Origin: Mesorhizobium ciceri WSM4083
GTDB taxonomy: Bacteria > Pseudomonadota > Alphaproteobacteria > Rhizobiales > Rhizobiaceae
DNA length: 64,000 nucleotides
Reading direction: 5' to 3'
Assembly (NCBI RefSeq): GCF_000519305.1
Contig: NZ_JAFG01000012.1
Span: 189-64,188 of the forward strand
Shown: piece after piece, positions 44,783-52,511 of the stretch
Position numbering within the stretch: position 1 is the first letter of the stretch
Layout: every line of letters begins with the position of its first letter
The notes under the pieces: model-generated
Databases searched by the model: none
What the model was told of the DNA's origin: nothing
What the model saw: the letters and a program-made list of their open reading frames with translations, nothing else
Position numbers and translations under genes: made by a program

Positions 44783-45895
44783 ATGCCTATGGAAGACGCG
44801 GGGGCCGCCAAGGTCGGTCCAGATGATCTACAGGCGATGCGTCCGCATTCGAAGCCGAACATGCCAAGCCCGTTCGGCCGCCTGTTAGATCGCGCTACAT
44901 ACTGGGATCTGATGATCGTTGCGTCCGCAACGCTCTTGGTCTCCTCAACGTACTTCTGGCTCGCGCCACAAAGCCAAGGAGCTCTTTTCGAAGGACGCGC
45001 TCTAACTTTCCCGGAGGCCGTCTATCTCTCCATTGTAACTTTCACGTCGCTTGGGTACGGGGACGTGCTTCCCGTGGGCTTCGGCCGGGTCGTTGCCGTT
45101 CTTGATGTCGCCTGTGGCCTTCTGCTGACTGCCGTTCTGATTGGGAAGGTCGCGTCCGAACGGCAGGCCTCGCTGCTCCTTCTGCTCCACACCAGTGACA
45201 CGCAGCGCCGGATCTCCGCCTTCGCAAAGGAACTTGCAAACATCCGCGGCGCTTTGTCAGAGAAGTCCGAAAGCGAGGCGACCACGAAAAGCAATCGGGC
45301 GGAACTATACTCGCTTCGTACGTTGACCCAGTCGATTAGCAACTACATGTCTTTCAACGGTTTCCAAGCTGGGATCGTTGAGTTTGGCAACTTCAGCGCA
45401 TTGTCGGCGCTGTATGACGAATTGGATCTCGCCTTCGAAGTCTGCTCGAGGATCGTCCACGGATCAGGCAAGAACAGTGACGCCGTCGTGATGGCCAGAG
45501 CCGTTTCGTGCTGCACAAGGATATATGTCCTTGTGCGGTTGATGAGTCGACTTCATCGCTCTGCCGCTACGAGGTCGTCCCTGTTTGGGACCGTCCTGAT
45601 CTCACTGCGGTTAAAAAAGCCGGCGAGCCTGACGCTGGCCGAAGCAGCGGCCAAGAACAAGTCGGAGCTGCTCTTTCAGTCAATGGCCATAGGGTTGGGG
45701 AAGGCCGAGGCCTGGAAAGCTCGGGGCTATCATTCGCTTCAATTGGAGCGCGTCCTCGCGGAGATGCCGAGCGGATCTAAGGACGGATGGGGCAATCAAG
45801 TCCACAAACTCATTGCGGCTAAGCTCGGCATTTCTAACTCCGTCGCTTCCAAATGCGTCGCCACGCTCGTGGAGCTCGGCAGACTTCCTAAGTGA
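44783..45895 (+). CDS. Two-TM potassium channel with large cytoplasmic C-terminal domain
   Basis: A 370-residue protein. The first membrane helix is about residues 38-58 (YWDLMIVASATLLVSSTYFWL). The pore helix and selectivity filter are VYLSIVTFTSLGYGDVLPVG (TxGYGD type), and the second helix is AVLDVACGLLLTAVLIGKVAS. After residue 135 follows about 235 residues of soluble, mainly helical sequence with no RCK/TrkA-N nucleotide-binding motif. The last 45 residues (IAAKLGISNSVASKCVATLVELGRLP) look like a helix-turn-helix/winged helix. I do not know a named family with this architecture. It is monocistronic, between an IS and a DUF4238-like pair; channel effectors are common in defence loci. Confidence 0.75.
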   Translation: MPMEDAGAAKVGPDDLQAMRPHSKPNMPSPFGRLLDRATYWDLMIVASATLLVSSTYFWLAPQSQGALFEGRALTFPEAVYLSIVTFTSLGYGDVLPVGFGRVVAVLDVACGLLLTAVLIGKVASERQASLLLLLHTSDTQRRISAFAKELANIRGALSEKSESEATTKSNRAELYSLRTLTQSISNYMSFNGFQAGIVEFGNFSALSALYDELDLAFEVCSRIVHGSGKNSDAVVMARAVSCCTRIYVLVRLMSRLHRSAATRSSLFGTVLISLRLKKPASLTLAEAAAKNKSELLFQSMAIGLGKAEAWKARGYHSLQLERVLAEMPSGSKDGWGNQVHKLIAAKLGISNSVASKCVATLVELGRLPK

Positions 45896-45974
45896 CGCTG
45901 GTTAGAGCGCGAATCCTGAACCCAGATGAATGCCGGAACTGAGAAGTAGCCCTGATTCATCAACCTGGTGAATT

Positions 45975-46205
45975 TTAGGGATTAGATTGATTCACGCCTC
46001 GATCAACGGCTGATTCGATCTCCTCAAGCACCTGGCCGAAGGTAAGGGCATCGATGCTTTCGTCGATCTGGAATTCAGGGTGCGATAGAAACTCGTTGGC
46101 AGCACTGCTAATGAGAAGTGATGAAATGCGCCTCGCAAGTTCATCGTCAGCAAGAAGGTAACGCGGCAAAATCCGCTTTTCGTTCTCTCGGCTGGGCAAG
46201 GTCAC
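45975..46205 (-). CDS. Small acidic protein coupled to the DUF4238-like gene
   Basis: A 76-residue protein (MTLPSRENEKRILPRYLLAD) rich in acidic residues, mostly helical, without membrane segments or known motif. Its ATG overlaps the stop of the upstream gene by 4 bases (46202-46205), the usual sign of translational coupling, so it is probably real and works with its neighbour. It could be an antitoxin- or immunity-like partner, but nothing in its sequence proves that. Confidence 0.6.
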   Translation of the reverse strand: MTLPSRENEKRILPRYLLADDELARRISSLLISSAANEFLSHPEFQIDESIDALTFGQVLEEIESAVDRGVNQSNP

Positions 46206-47341
46206 GAAGCATGCAGTCGGCGTGAGGGTGCGATCAGGCGAAGACCATCGCCCAAATCCCCCCGGGCACTGAAAACGTCAGGCAAGACGAACAAAGGCGC
46301 TCGAGCTCTGACGAGCGCCCAGCGGCTCCACATTAACGGATGTGCGAGCGCGTGGTAGAATTCGTTGCTCTGGTAAAGCGTCTCGTAGGCTTTCGATGCC
46401 ATATCGAGGTCATCGGCGTAGCCAAGCTTCTCCAGGTTCGGCCCCATCATACCCCGAACCGCGTTTATGAAATTGGGGTTTCTAAGTATCTGTATAACCA
46501 GAAAGCCAACCAGCGATTCACGCTGCGGCCCATTGAGCGGTTCCCTCCCCAGAAGCATCTGGATTGGCTTTTTCGCATCCCCTTCGATGAGCCCAAAATA
46601 GGCCTCGAGCCGGTCGCTATATAGATTGTGCCCGAATCCCCATTTTCCAAAAGCACGGGAAGCGGATTGCCAACCACCATCGCTGCGCTGCCAGCGCAGA
46701 ACCGTTCCGCCGACCGCCCAGTGATCCCGAATGAACCCGCGCGAAATGAAGTGATTTTTTTTTTCGGGCTTTATAGAAAGTTTAGCTTTTGGCGGATTGG
46801 CATCCCGTTCGATGGCCCTCTGAGATTTTGGCTTCCATCGGGTCTCCATGAATGTTTTCCAAACATGCTCATAGGCCAGCTTGGCGGTGGCGGCGATCAT
46901 CACCGAGCCTGCTGGCCCCAAGCATTCATGGCGTTCCTGCTCTAGATCAATCGAAGTCAATTCGCGACCTGCAACCAAGCGTTTCGCAACGACCTCGTTG
47001 CCCAGCCAGAGCTGTAAGCGCGCGAGTTCCAGGGCCATTTCCTCGCGGATATTGATGTGGAGAGGGGACTGGTCGTGATCCAGCGCGAGCATCTCGCCAA
47101 CGATCCGATGTATTACTTCGTCCCAGATGTGCGCCAGGGGGTCGATCGCGTCAGCACTGACATGGGGAACAAGCGTCAAGGCGGCAGCTCGCGTCATCGG
47201 AGGGTTCGATTTCCGAAATGGGATAAGGGTCGCAGCGCTGGGATCTGTCTCGGAACTCATGGGCGTCGGTTGTTGCCTGGAAATCCTGGGTCCTTCACGG
47301 CGCCGAGCAGCCTCTGGCTTCCAGCGCGCGATCATGCTCAA
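46202..47341 (-). CDS. DUF4238-like protein of unknown function
   Basis: A 379-residue protein. After a variable N-terminal 50 residues, the body shows KKNHFISRGFIRDHWAVGG, a HxxxxxFL-like start typical of DUF4238. It continues with HNLYSDRLEAYFGLIEGDAKKPI, PQRESLVGFLVIQILRNPNF and a C-terminal WALVRARAPLFVLPDVFS corresponding to the conserved P-L-I-L-S-D segment. DUF4238 proteins are common in accessory and defence regions and their activity is unknown. An ATG further inside could be the real start, since the first 30 residues are Arg/Pro-rich. It is coupled to the 76-residue gene downstream. Confidence 0.65.
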   Translation of the reverse strand: MSMIARWKPEAARRREGPRISRQQPTPMSSETDPSAATLIPFRKSNPPMTRAAALTLVPHVSADAIDPLAHIWDEVIHRIVGEMLALDHDQSPLHINIREEMALELARLQLWLGNEVVAKRLVAGRELTSIDLEQERHECLGPAGSVMIAATAKLAYEHVWKTFMETRWKPKSQRAIERDANPPKAKLSIKPEKKNHFISRGFIRDHWAVGGTVLRWQRSDGGWQSASRAFGKWGFGHNLYSDRLEAYFGLIEGDAKKPIQMLLGREPLNGPQRESLVGFLVIQILRNPNFINAVRGMMGPNLEKLGYADDLDMASKAYETLYQSNEFYHALAHPLMWSRWALVRARAPLFVLPDVFSARGDLGDGLRLIAPSRRLHAS

Positions 47342-47466
47342 ACAGGAAGAATTTATGTATCACCACCCGGATCCGAGTAGCGGTTGGAAAGCACTGCCTA
47401 GCTCCGGCTGCCTGTTATTAACGCGGCGGCCGTGTGGGAGAACTGAAGAACCAGCCATACTTTTAT

Positions 47467-48351
47467 CTAGCCGATCGCCTTCAGCAACCGCATTACCTGT
47501 TCGGCAACCTCTCTCTGACGGAGAATGCGGATGTCACGATCAGAATCCTCACCCAATTCGAATTTTGCCACGGCCACTGGGCCGTTCTTTTTGTAACCTT
47601 CGGTCTCCCCATCGTCTGCGAAATGGCGGGCGAGAAGACCGAGAACCTCGCCAACAACTGCTTTGTGCTTGCCATCCAGGGCAGAACGGAATTCCTTGGC
47701 GGCTGTATCGATGCCGCCATCATAGTGCGTCAGGCAATAGACCAGATCATGCGCGTCTTTGCGCTCGTCTCTCTGATCAACCGCGTAGGCCTTAAGGCAA
47801 GTGAAGGCGACCAGATCCGCATAGTGCAGGGTGACACTTGCGACACCGTTGTCGCCGAGGAGTTCTGCCTTGATTTCTCTGGTCTTATGGTGATCGAAGA
47901 CGATAGCGGAATGGGGGATATTCAGCGCGGAGACATTTCCGTCTGTTGGCAATTCCACGACCTTTCCGCCGGATTTTTCCGGGTCATCTGCGAGCAGTTC
48001 GAGAATCACTTTGGTCCCGCTGGACCTGGTTTCCCAGCGCCACGAAACAGGCTTTCCTGCGCTGTTTGTGCCGCGTGCAAAGCCTAACTTTTTGAAGTTG
48101 TCCTCCAGCGTATGGTACGCGTCGGTATTAGCCAGCATGTGCAGCTGGATGACGACATCGACGTCACCGGTACCCGCATGCGCGGGAACGTCCGGCGGTT
48201 TCTTATCTACTAGGTAGCGCGGAGTGAGTCCGCCAACGAGGAACACGGAATCCCGCCACGGGCCGAGTCCGCGGATCAACGTGACAAGGACACGCTCACA
48301 ATTCTCAGTCACTTCATTGCTATAGCCTTCGGCCGTCGTCGGTTTCATCAT
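47467..48351 (-). CDS. AbiEii-like nucleotidyltransferase
   Basis: A 294-residue nucleotidyltransferase-fold protein. SVFLVGGLTPRYLVD gives the GG motif and GTGDVDVVIQLHML the DxD metal-binding acids. ELKAYAVDQRDERKDAHDLVYC-like sequence in the second half is the helical part of AbiEii/DUF1814 proteins (KDAHDLVY corresponds to K-x-x-D-x-x-D). It starts 1 base after the stop of the AbiEi-like gene at 48353. In type IV systems this is the toxin that modifies tRNA or nucleotides. It is intact. Confidence 0.75.
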   Translation of the reverse strand: MMKPTTAEGYSNEVTENCERVLVTLIRGLGPWRDSVFLVGGLTPRYLVDKKPPDVPAHAGTGDVDVVIQLHMLANTDAYHTLEDNFKKLGFARGTNSAGKPVSWRWETRSSGTKVILELLADDPEKSGGKVVELPTDGNVSALNIPHSAIVFDHHKTREIKAELLGDNGVASVTLHYADLVAFTCLKAYAVDQRDERKDAHDLVYCLTHYDGGIDTAAKEFRSALDGKHKAVVGEVLGLLARHFADDGETEGYKKNGPVAVAKFELGEDSDRDIRILRQREVAEQVMRLLKAIG

Positions 48352-48352
48352 C

Positions 48353-49465
48353 TTAAATACCCAGGACTTCTTTCCTCAAATGCTCGGCCATGTCTCGCGA
48401 ACGACCTTCGTTGCGCAGAAGGTCCAGATAGACCTGGACGGGGCTTGCCAGCCAGAGGTGCCCCCTTTGCTCCTTGAAGAGGAACTCACCACGGGATGGC
48501 GTCTCGATCACATCGAGATTTGCACCCTCCGTCACAACGCGCGCTTCGAGGTTTGCGAGAACCTCTCCGGCCGCCTTGCCGGGAGTCATGCGGCAGGCAA
48601 CACGGGAAATGCTGGACAGGAAAGGGGCGTATTCCTGAGCGGCCACGTCCTGCGTCAAAACATAGTCGACGGCGCCGGTTTCACACAGCGCTGCAAGACG
48701 ATTGGCAAGCGACTCGCTGCTTCCTCCCGGCACATAGTACCGCCGCCTTGCCAGGGGGTGCCTAGCGGCCTGGATCTGCGTTCGCCATTCGTCGAGCAAT
48801 GCTGAGGGAGCGGAAAGGCGGCGCTCCTTAGATGGTCCCTGACCTCGCGCCACAACCCAATCCATCCGCTCCAAGCCGGCCAGGGTTTCGGAGGCCGTAC
48901 CGGGAGAGACCTCCGCCAGCTTGGAAAGCTCAACAACACCGACCCAATCGCGGTGTCCTTGGAGAAGAGCATGGAGTACCTGCGATCGCTTGCCGGTGAA
49001 CAGCGACCGGATCGACTTTTCGATGGTCTTGGGGACAGGGCGCTCGACATACAGATAGGCGCCCTTCGCGGGGACGAAGAGGCTACCTCCACTGTCGAAG
49101 AAACCGACTTTCTCATCTCGGAGCAGGTCCCGTGCGCCAACCGAAATCGACTCAGCCACCACCATCGGCACGACGTTCTGTTTGCCGCTTTGAGCGTACT
49201 CATTTTTTGCCCGGCTCAACTGCCACAGGATCTGCCGCACATCGCGGGGATATACGCTCCGCTTCAACTCTATAAGAAGGACCAGGTTCTGGTCGGCGAC
49301 AACAACATCGATTTGAGCATCAAGTTCATGACCTAACTGCGTGAGCGGGTGTTTTTCGCTCACTATCGATGTCTGCGCAAAAGGGATCTTCTGGAGCGCG
49401 CTCATCAACGCGTCCAGAAGATCCCTTTCTCGCTCGTGCTCGCTAGTCGTTTGCATGATTACCAT
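48353..49465 (-). CDS. AbiEi-like regulator with nuclease-like N-terminal domain
   Basis: About 370 residues from the ATG at 49465 (an in-frame ATG at 49456 is equally possible; the frame is open to 49525 but that start lies within an operator). Residues about 35-90 show QIDVVVADQNLVLLIELKR, the D...E-x-K pattern of PD-(D/E)xK nucleases. A winged helix follows (WVGVVELSKLAEVSPGTASE). The C-terminus, with ASPVQVYLDLLRNEGRSRDMAEHLR, is the end typical of AbiEi-type antitoxins. It is followed 1 base later by the AbiEii-like gene. Two palindromic operators overlap the start region. Whether the nuclease-like domain cuts DNA is unknown. Confidence 0.75.
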   Translation of the reverse strand: MVIMQTTSEHERERDLLDALMSALQKIPFAQTSIVSEKHPLTQLGHELDAQIDVVVADQNLVLLIELKRSVYPRDVRQILWQLSRAKNEYAQSGKQNVVPMVVAESISVGARDLLRDEKVGFFDSGGSLFVPAKGAYLYVERPVPKTIEKSIRSLFTGKRSQVLHALLQGHRDWVGVVELSKLAEVSPGTASETLAGLERMDWVVARGQGPSKERRLSAPSALLDEWRTQIQAARHPLARRRYYVPGGSSESLANRLAALCETGAVDYVLTQDVAAQEYAPFLSSISRVACRMTPGKAAGEVLANLEARVVTEGANLDVIETPSRGEFLFKEQRGHLWLASPVQVYLDLLRNEGRSRDMAEHLRKEVLGI

Positions 49466-49466
49466 T

Positions 49467-49536
49467 TTCGCTGCGCAGTGAATAATGGCATTTTGGCAAA
49501 TTGCTAGCTTCGGCGCAACATTCACTGCACAGTGAA
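49467..49536 (-). promoter_or_regulatory. Two palindromic operators of the AbiEi-like operon
   Basis: TTCGCTGCGCAGTGAA at 49467-49482 and TTCACTGCACAGTGAA at 49521-49536 are 16-base palindromes sharing the arms CACTG/CAGTG (one C/T-type mismatch in the first). Their centres are 54 bases apart, near five helical turns. The first touches the proposed start codon at 49465, so binding would block translation initiation or a leaderless start. The adjacent winged-helix protein is the likely ligand. Confidence 0.75.
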
Positions 49537-49666
49537 TATAGCGGTTTTTTAGAATAACGGCGTCGTCCCCCCGATCGGAGAGATAACAGTCGATATATCT
49601 GTTGACATAAGAGAGACCGCCCTACAAACAGACCTATTGGCAGTTATATCAGAAAGGACGGCGCAA

Positions 49667-50137
49667 ATGGACTTCAACTCTCGGATACGTACTCGGGCGG
49701 CAGGGCTTAAGAACGGCGACATCCTCTTACAAATCGCTTCTCGGGAGGACGTGCAGCAAGACATGCTTCGTCGAATCCGCGTGGGTGAAAAGCCGGTCAC
49801 CGCGCTATCGCAGCCGCTCGTCGAATCGATCGGCCAGGAGGCAGCTCAAGACGACAACCTGCGCCGCCTATCAGGTGAGGTGACTGCGGCTATCGTGGAA
49901 GGGCACTTCGGCTGCCTAAGATCCACAGGCTCAAAGTTGATCAAAGGGGACATGGTATTCACATCCGGCCAGCCGTTCAGGGAAGGCGGCATCCGGCGCT
50001 CGACCGGGGAAGGCGGCGCCCCCCAAGGCGGATCGGATTTGGCCGTAGCCGACGTTTTGATCAAACTCCTCGGTAACGAGAACCTTTTCGCACTTGAGAA
50101 GCTGGTGGGAGAGGAACTTCACCGGCGGGCGGCATGA
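49667..50137 (+). CDS. Hypothetical protein, 156 aa
   Basis: Start chosen at the ATG at 49667 (MDFNSRIRTRAAGLKNGDILLQ) after GAAAGGACGGCGC; an earlier ATG at 49637 is in frame. The product is soluble, with a Gly-rich middle (GGIRRSTGEGGAPQGGSDLA) and a helical end (LIKLLGNENLFALEKLVGEELHRRA). No family was recognised. It is divergent from the AbiEi-like operon and precedes an integrase fragment. It may belong to a mobile element that once ended at that integrase. Confidence 0.6.
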   Translation: MDFNSRIRTRAAGLKNGDILLQIASREDVQQDMLRRIRVGEKPVTALSQPLVESIGQEAAQDDNLRRLSGEVTAAIVEGHFGCLRSTGSKLIKGDMVFTSGQPFREGGIRRSTGEGGAPQGGSDLAVADVLIKLLGNENLFALEKLVGEELHRRAA

Positions 50138-50277
50138 CGAGCATGCTCATCATGCCGATCATCGCATGGCCACGGTCGTCGCCAGCACCCAGACGACACC
50201 GTCGTCTTGGTGCTGGCTATAGCGATCGTCCCGCTGAAGTCGACATGGGACGATGAACGTCTGCGAAACTATCCCCT

Positions 50278-50926
50278 TCAGTGTTTGGCGCCTATTGCGT
50301 CAGCGATAATCGACTGCACACGTGCGCCGTCGATGCCCTCAGCTTTGAGCCTATCCGTGAGACTGGCCACCAGCGTTTCGAGATCACTAGGTCGCGCCTT
50401 CTGATTGCGAGACAGCGACACGTTTCCAGCAAGTGCCGCAGCGATTTTCTTGGCAACTCGATTCGCAGCGCGACGGGAGGGATCGTTCTGGACGTGCGCG
50501 TAAATGGCCGTCGAACGCGGATTTGAATGGCCCAAAATCGCGCCCGTGAGTGCCAGGGCTTCGCCCGTCGAGATCGCGGTCGACCCAATCGTATGCCGAA
50601 GTGTATGAGGGGTAACCCCGGGAAGCTTCGCTTTCTTGATCGCTTTCGCCCAAATGCGCTTGGTTCCTTGGAAGTAGCTATCGCCACGCTCAGCCGGGAA
50701 GACGAAACTGCTGCCAACCTCACGTGGGAGACTTTCGAGCAGCGTGACGGCAGCCGCTCCGAGAGGCCGGATTGACTGGCCCGTCTTGCTATCTTCGAGC
50801 TCCAATAGTCCTTCGCCGAGATTTACCTCGGACCATTTGAGCGCCGCAATCTCCTCCCGGCGGCAGCCAGTCAGGACCCAAAGCCGTGCAATATTGACCG
50901 CCTTTTGGTTTGCCTCGAGGGTTCGT
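50278..50926 (-). pseudogene. Tyrosine recombinase (integrase), C-terminal fragment
   Basis: The catalytic domain of a phage-type integrase without its N-terminus. From about 50926 it reads VNIARLWVLTGCRREEIAALKW (first catalytic Arg). Then it has SSFVFPAERGD, LPGVTPHTLRHTIGST (His-x-x-Arg), ALALTGAILGHSNPRSTAIYAHV (His and the nucleophile Tyr) and a basic tail. The residues needed for catalysis are present, but the core-binding domain is gone. The upstream side joins directly to a broken AbiEii toxin gene at about 50927. A second degenerate copy lies at 52250-52460. Confidence 0.85.
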
Positions 50927-51258
50927 CAACATTTCGAAATCCTGGAGGTTCGCCGGAAATTCAAGGCCGGTATGCTCGTAAATCCAGGCCGAAATCTCAC
51001 CAAACACCCGCTTCAGAAACGCCTCGTCCAGATGCGTCGGATCGAGCAGCGTGAAGTCCAGGTCCTCGGAAAACCGATAGGTTTCGAAGTAGCATTTCTT
51101 GAGGCAGGTTCCGCCCTTGAACACCCATTTGTCCGCAAGCTCCGGATGCGCAAAGATGCCGGCGAGTGCCCAGCCCAGCGCGTAGTCCTTTTCGACAACG
51201 CTCGGGTTAAGCCCAACTCGCGTCGCCGTATTCGAGGAGTTCTCGCTTTCCGATCATT
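50927..51258 (-). pseudogene. Broken AbiEii toxin gene
   Basis: It starts at the ATG at 51258, overlapping the AbiEi stop, and reads MIGKRELLEYGDA. A one-base change near 51218 then leads to a stop (GCT TAA). In the next frame the protein continues VGLNPSVVEKDYALGWALAG, WVFKGGTCLKKCYFETYRFSEDLDFTLLD (the GG and DxD nucleotidyltransferase motifs), then RVFGEISAWIYEHTGLEFP. At about 50927 this gives way to integrase sequence, so roughly the last two thirds are missing. The toxin should be inactive. Confidence 0.82.
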
Positions 51259-52048
51259 GGCCGGCCCAACTTTCCGGGACGCGAAGGCGCCAGCGCGTCA
51301 CTAGGCGCGAGCACTCAAGCGCCGGGTCGAGCAGGGCGTGTCCCTTTGTGAGCCGCGTACTACTCATTTCTGCCAATTCCTTCCCTTGCGGCAGCCGCTC
51401 GGACAGGAACCCCAGCCTCTTGAATACCGCCCCGTTGCCGAGCCGCTCGGCATAGGAGATGAGCTTTTCCGGATCTCGATCGTTGCGGTGCAGGTATTGG
51501 CCAAGACAGTCAGCCACATGCTGAATGCCCCCGCCGACGGCGGGATCATCGAGCATATCGATCATCGTGCGGTGGATATCAGACACAGCAATTCTTGTGC
51601 GTCCTCGCCAGACAGCCTGTGTGCCGAAAACCTTCGCCTCAGCGATATGCCGCACTGAGAAGATCGCGCCCTGCCGCTCGACCACTGGCGCATTCACCCT
51701 CCGCTGCGTGTACACTACGATATCTCGGAAAATCTGCTCGGTTAGGTCCCAATGCTCCGCCGCCGTGCGCCCACCGACATAGGCCGGCTCGAACAACACC
51801 GGCACCAGTATCCAGGGATCCTCGACCACCTGCTCCGCATCGAGGAGTTCCAATTGCACCGGCATATAGGCCCCGGTCCCGACGCGCCGGAGCCACCCCT
51901 GGCTTGCCCATCTTGACAGCAGTTTCGCGGCAACGGTTCGCGATATCTGCAAAGCCTTCTGAGCATCATCAATGCTCACAACCGGGCCAGCCGCTTTGAC
52001 AACAGCCGCGAGCCGGGCTCTTCCTTCGGTCAGAGTGCGCGAATCCAT
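51254..52048 (-). CDS. abiEi: AbiEi-family antitoxin/repressor, now without a functional toxin
   Basis: A 264-residue AbiEi. The N-terminal winged helix is visible (GPVVSIDDAQKALQISRTVAAKLLSRWASQGWLRRVGTGAYMPV). The C-terminal domain has DPWILVPVLFEPAYVGGRTAAEHWDLTEQIF, VRHIAEAKVFGTQAVWRGRTRIAVSDIHRTMIDMLDDPAVGGGIQHV, all conserved in the family. It is intact and ends inside the start of the broken abiEii gene (51254-51258 overlap). Upstream it has two 26-base direct repeats suited to autorepression. It may persist as a regulator or an anti-addiction factor against related toxins (inference). Confidence 0.88.
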   Translation of the reverse strand: MDSRTLTEGRARLAAVVKAAGPVVSIDDAQKALQISRTVAAKLLSRWASQGWLRRVGTGAYMPVQLELLDAEQVVEDPWILVPVLFEPAYVGGRTAAEHWDLTEQIFRDIVVYTQRRVNAPVVERQGAIFSVRHIAEAKVFGTQAVWRGRTRIAVSDIHRTMIDMLDDPAVGGGIQHVADCLGQYLHRNDRDPEKLISYAERLGNGAVFKRLGFLSERLPQGKELAEMSSTRLTKGHALLDPALECSRLVTRWRLRVPESWAGQ

Positions 52049-52064
52049 GGTATAGTTATATCAT

Positions 52065-52153
52065 GAAAATTCCCGAAAACTGCGAATTTTGTGTGTTTAG
52101 ATAGCCGGATCGATATAGTCAAACACGTAAAATTCCAAAAAACTGCGAATTTT
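52065..52153 (-). promoter_or_regulatory. Two 26-base direct repeats with internal palindrome upstream of abiEi
   Basis: The repeats at 52065-52090 and 52128-52153 share the phrase AAAATTCC...AAAACTGCGAATTTT (two mismatches). Each contains the inverted arms AAAATTC and GAATTTT. Between them lie GTGTTT and AAACAC, another inverted pair. The start spacing is 63 bases (six helical turns). AbiEi proteins bind inverted repeats before their own gene, which is the likely function. Confidence 0.8.
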
Positions 52154-52249
52154 TTGCGAGTCAAATACAGATCCGGACACCTTATTCCTCGCCATGCGGC
52201 TCGCTGCACCTCCGCCTGCGCTCCTTCTGCTCGTTCTTTCGGCCTTGCT

Positions 52250-52460
52250 ATCCCCGGCAAATCACCCGGGAAGCTCTGCCTTCTTGATCGCCTTCGCCCA
52301 AATGCGCTTGGTCCCTCGAAGTAGCTATCGCCACGCTCCGGCGAGAAGACGAAACTGCTGCCGAGACTTTCGAGCACGTGACGGCAGCCGCTCCTAGAGG
52401 CCGGATTGAGTTGCCCGTCTTGCTCTAATCGAGCTCCAAAAGTCCTTCGCCGAAATTTAC
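52250..52460 (-). pseudogene. Second, degenerate copy of the integrase fragment
   Basis: This stretch closely repeats the integrase segment at about 50620-50835, e.g. the shared CGCCCAAATGCGCTTGGT and GTAGCTATCGCCACGCTC phrases, with several small deletions (for example a loss before GAGACTTTCGAGCA). It encodes no usable frame. The two copies lie in the same orientation and bracket the abiE genes. Confidence 0.8.
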
Positions 52461-52511
52461 CTTGGACCACGGTGCACCGCCGAGCGAAACGGAAATGAAC
52501 ATGTATCGGTC

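Noticed and set aside
49465..49525. Upstream start at 49525 for the AbiEi-like gene
   Set aside because: It would put the start codon inside a palindromic operator and add residues without similarity; the ATG at 49465 or 49456 is more likely.
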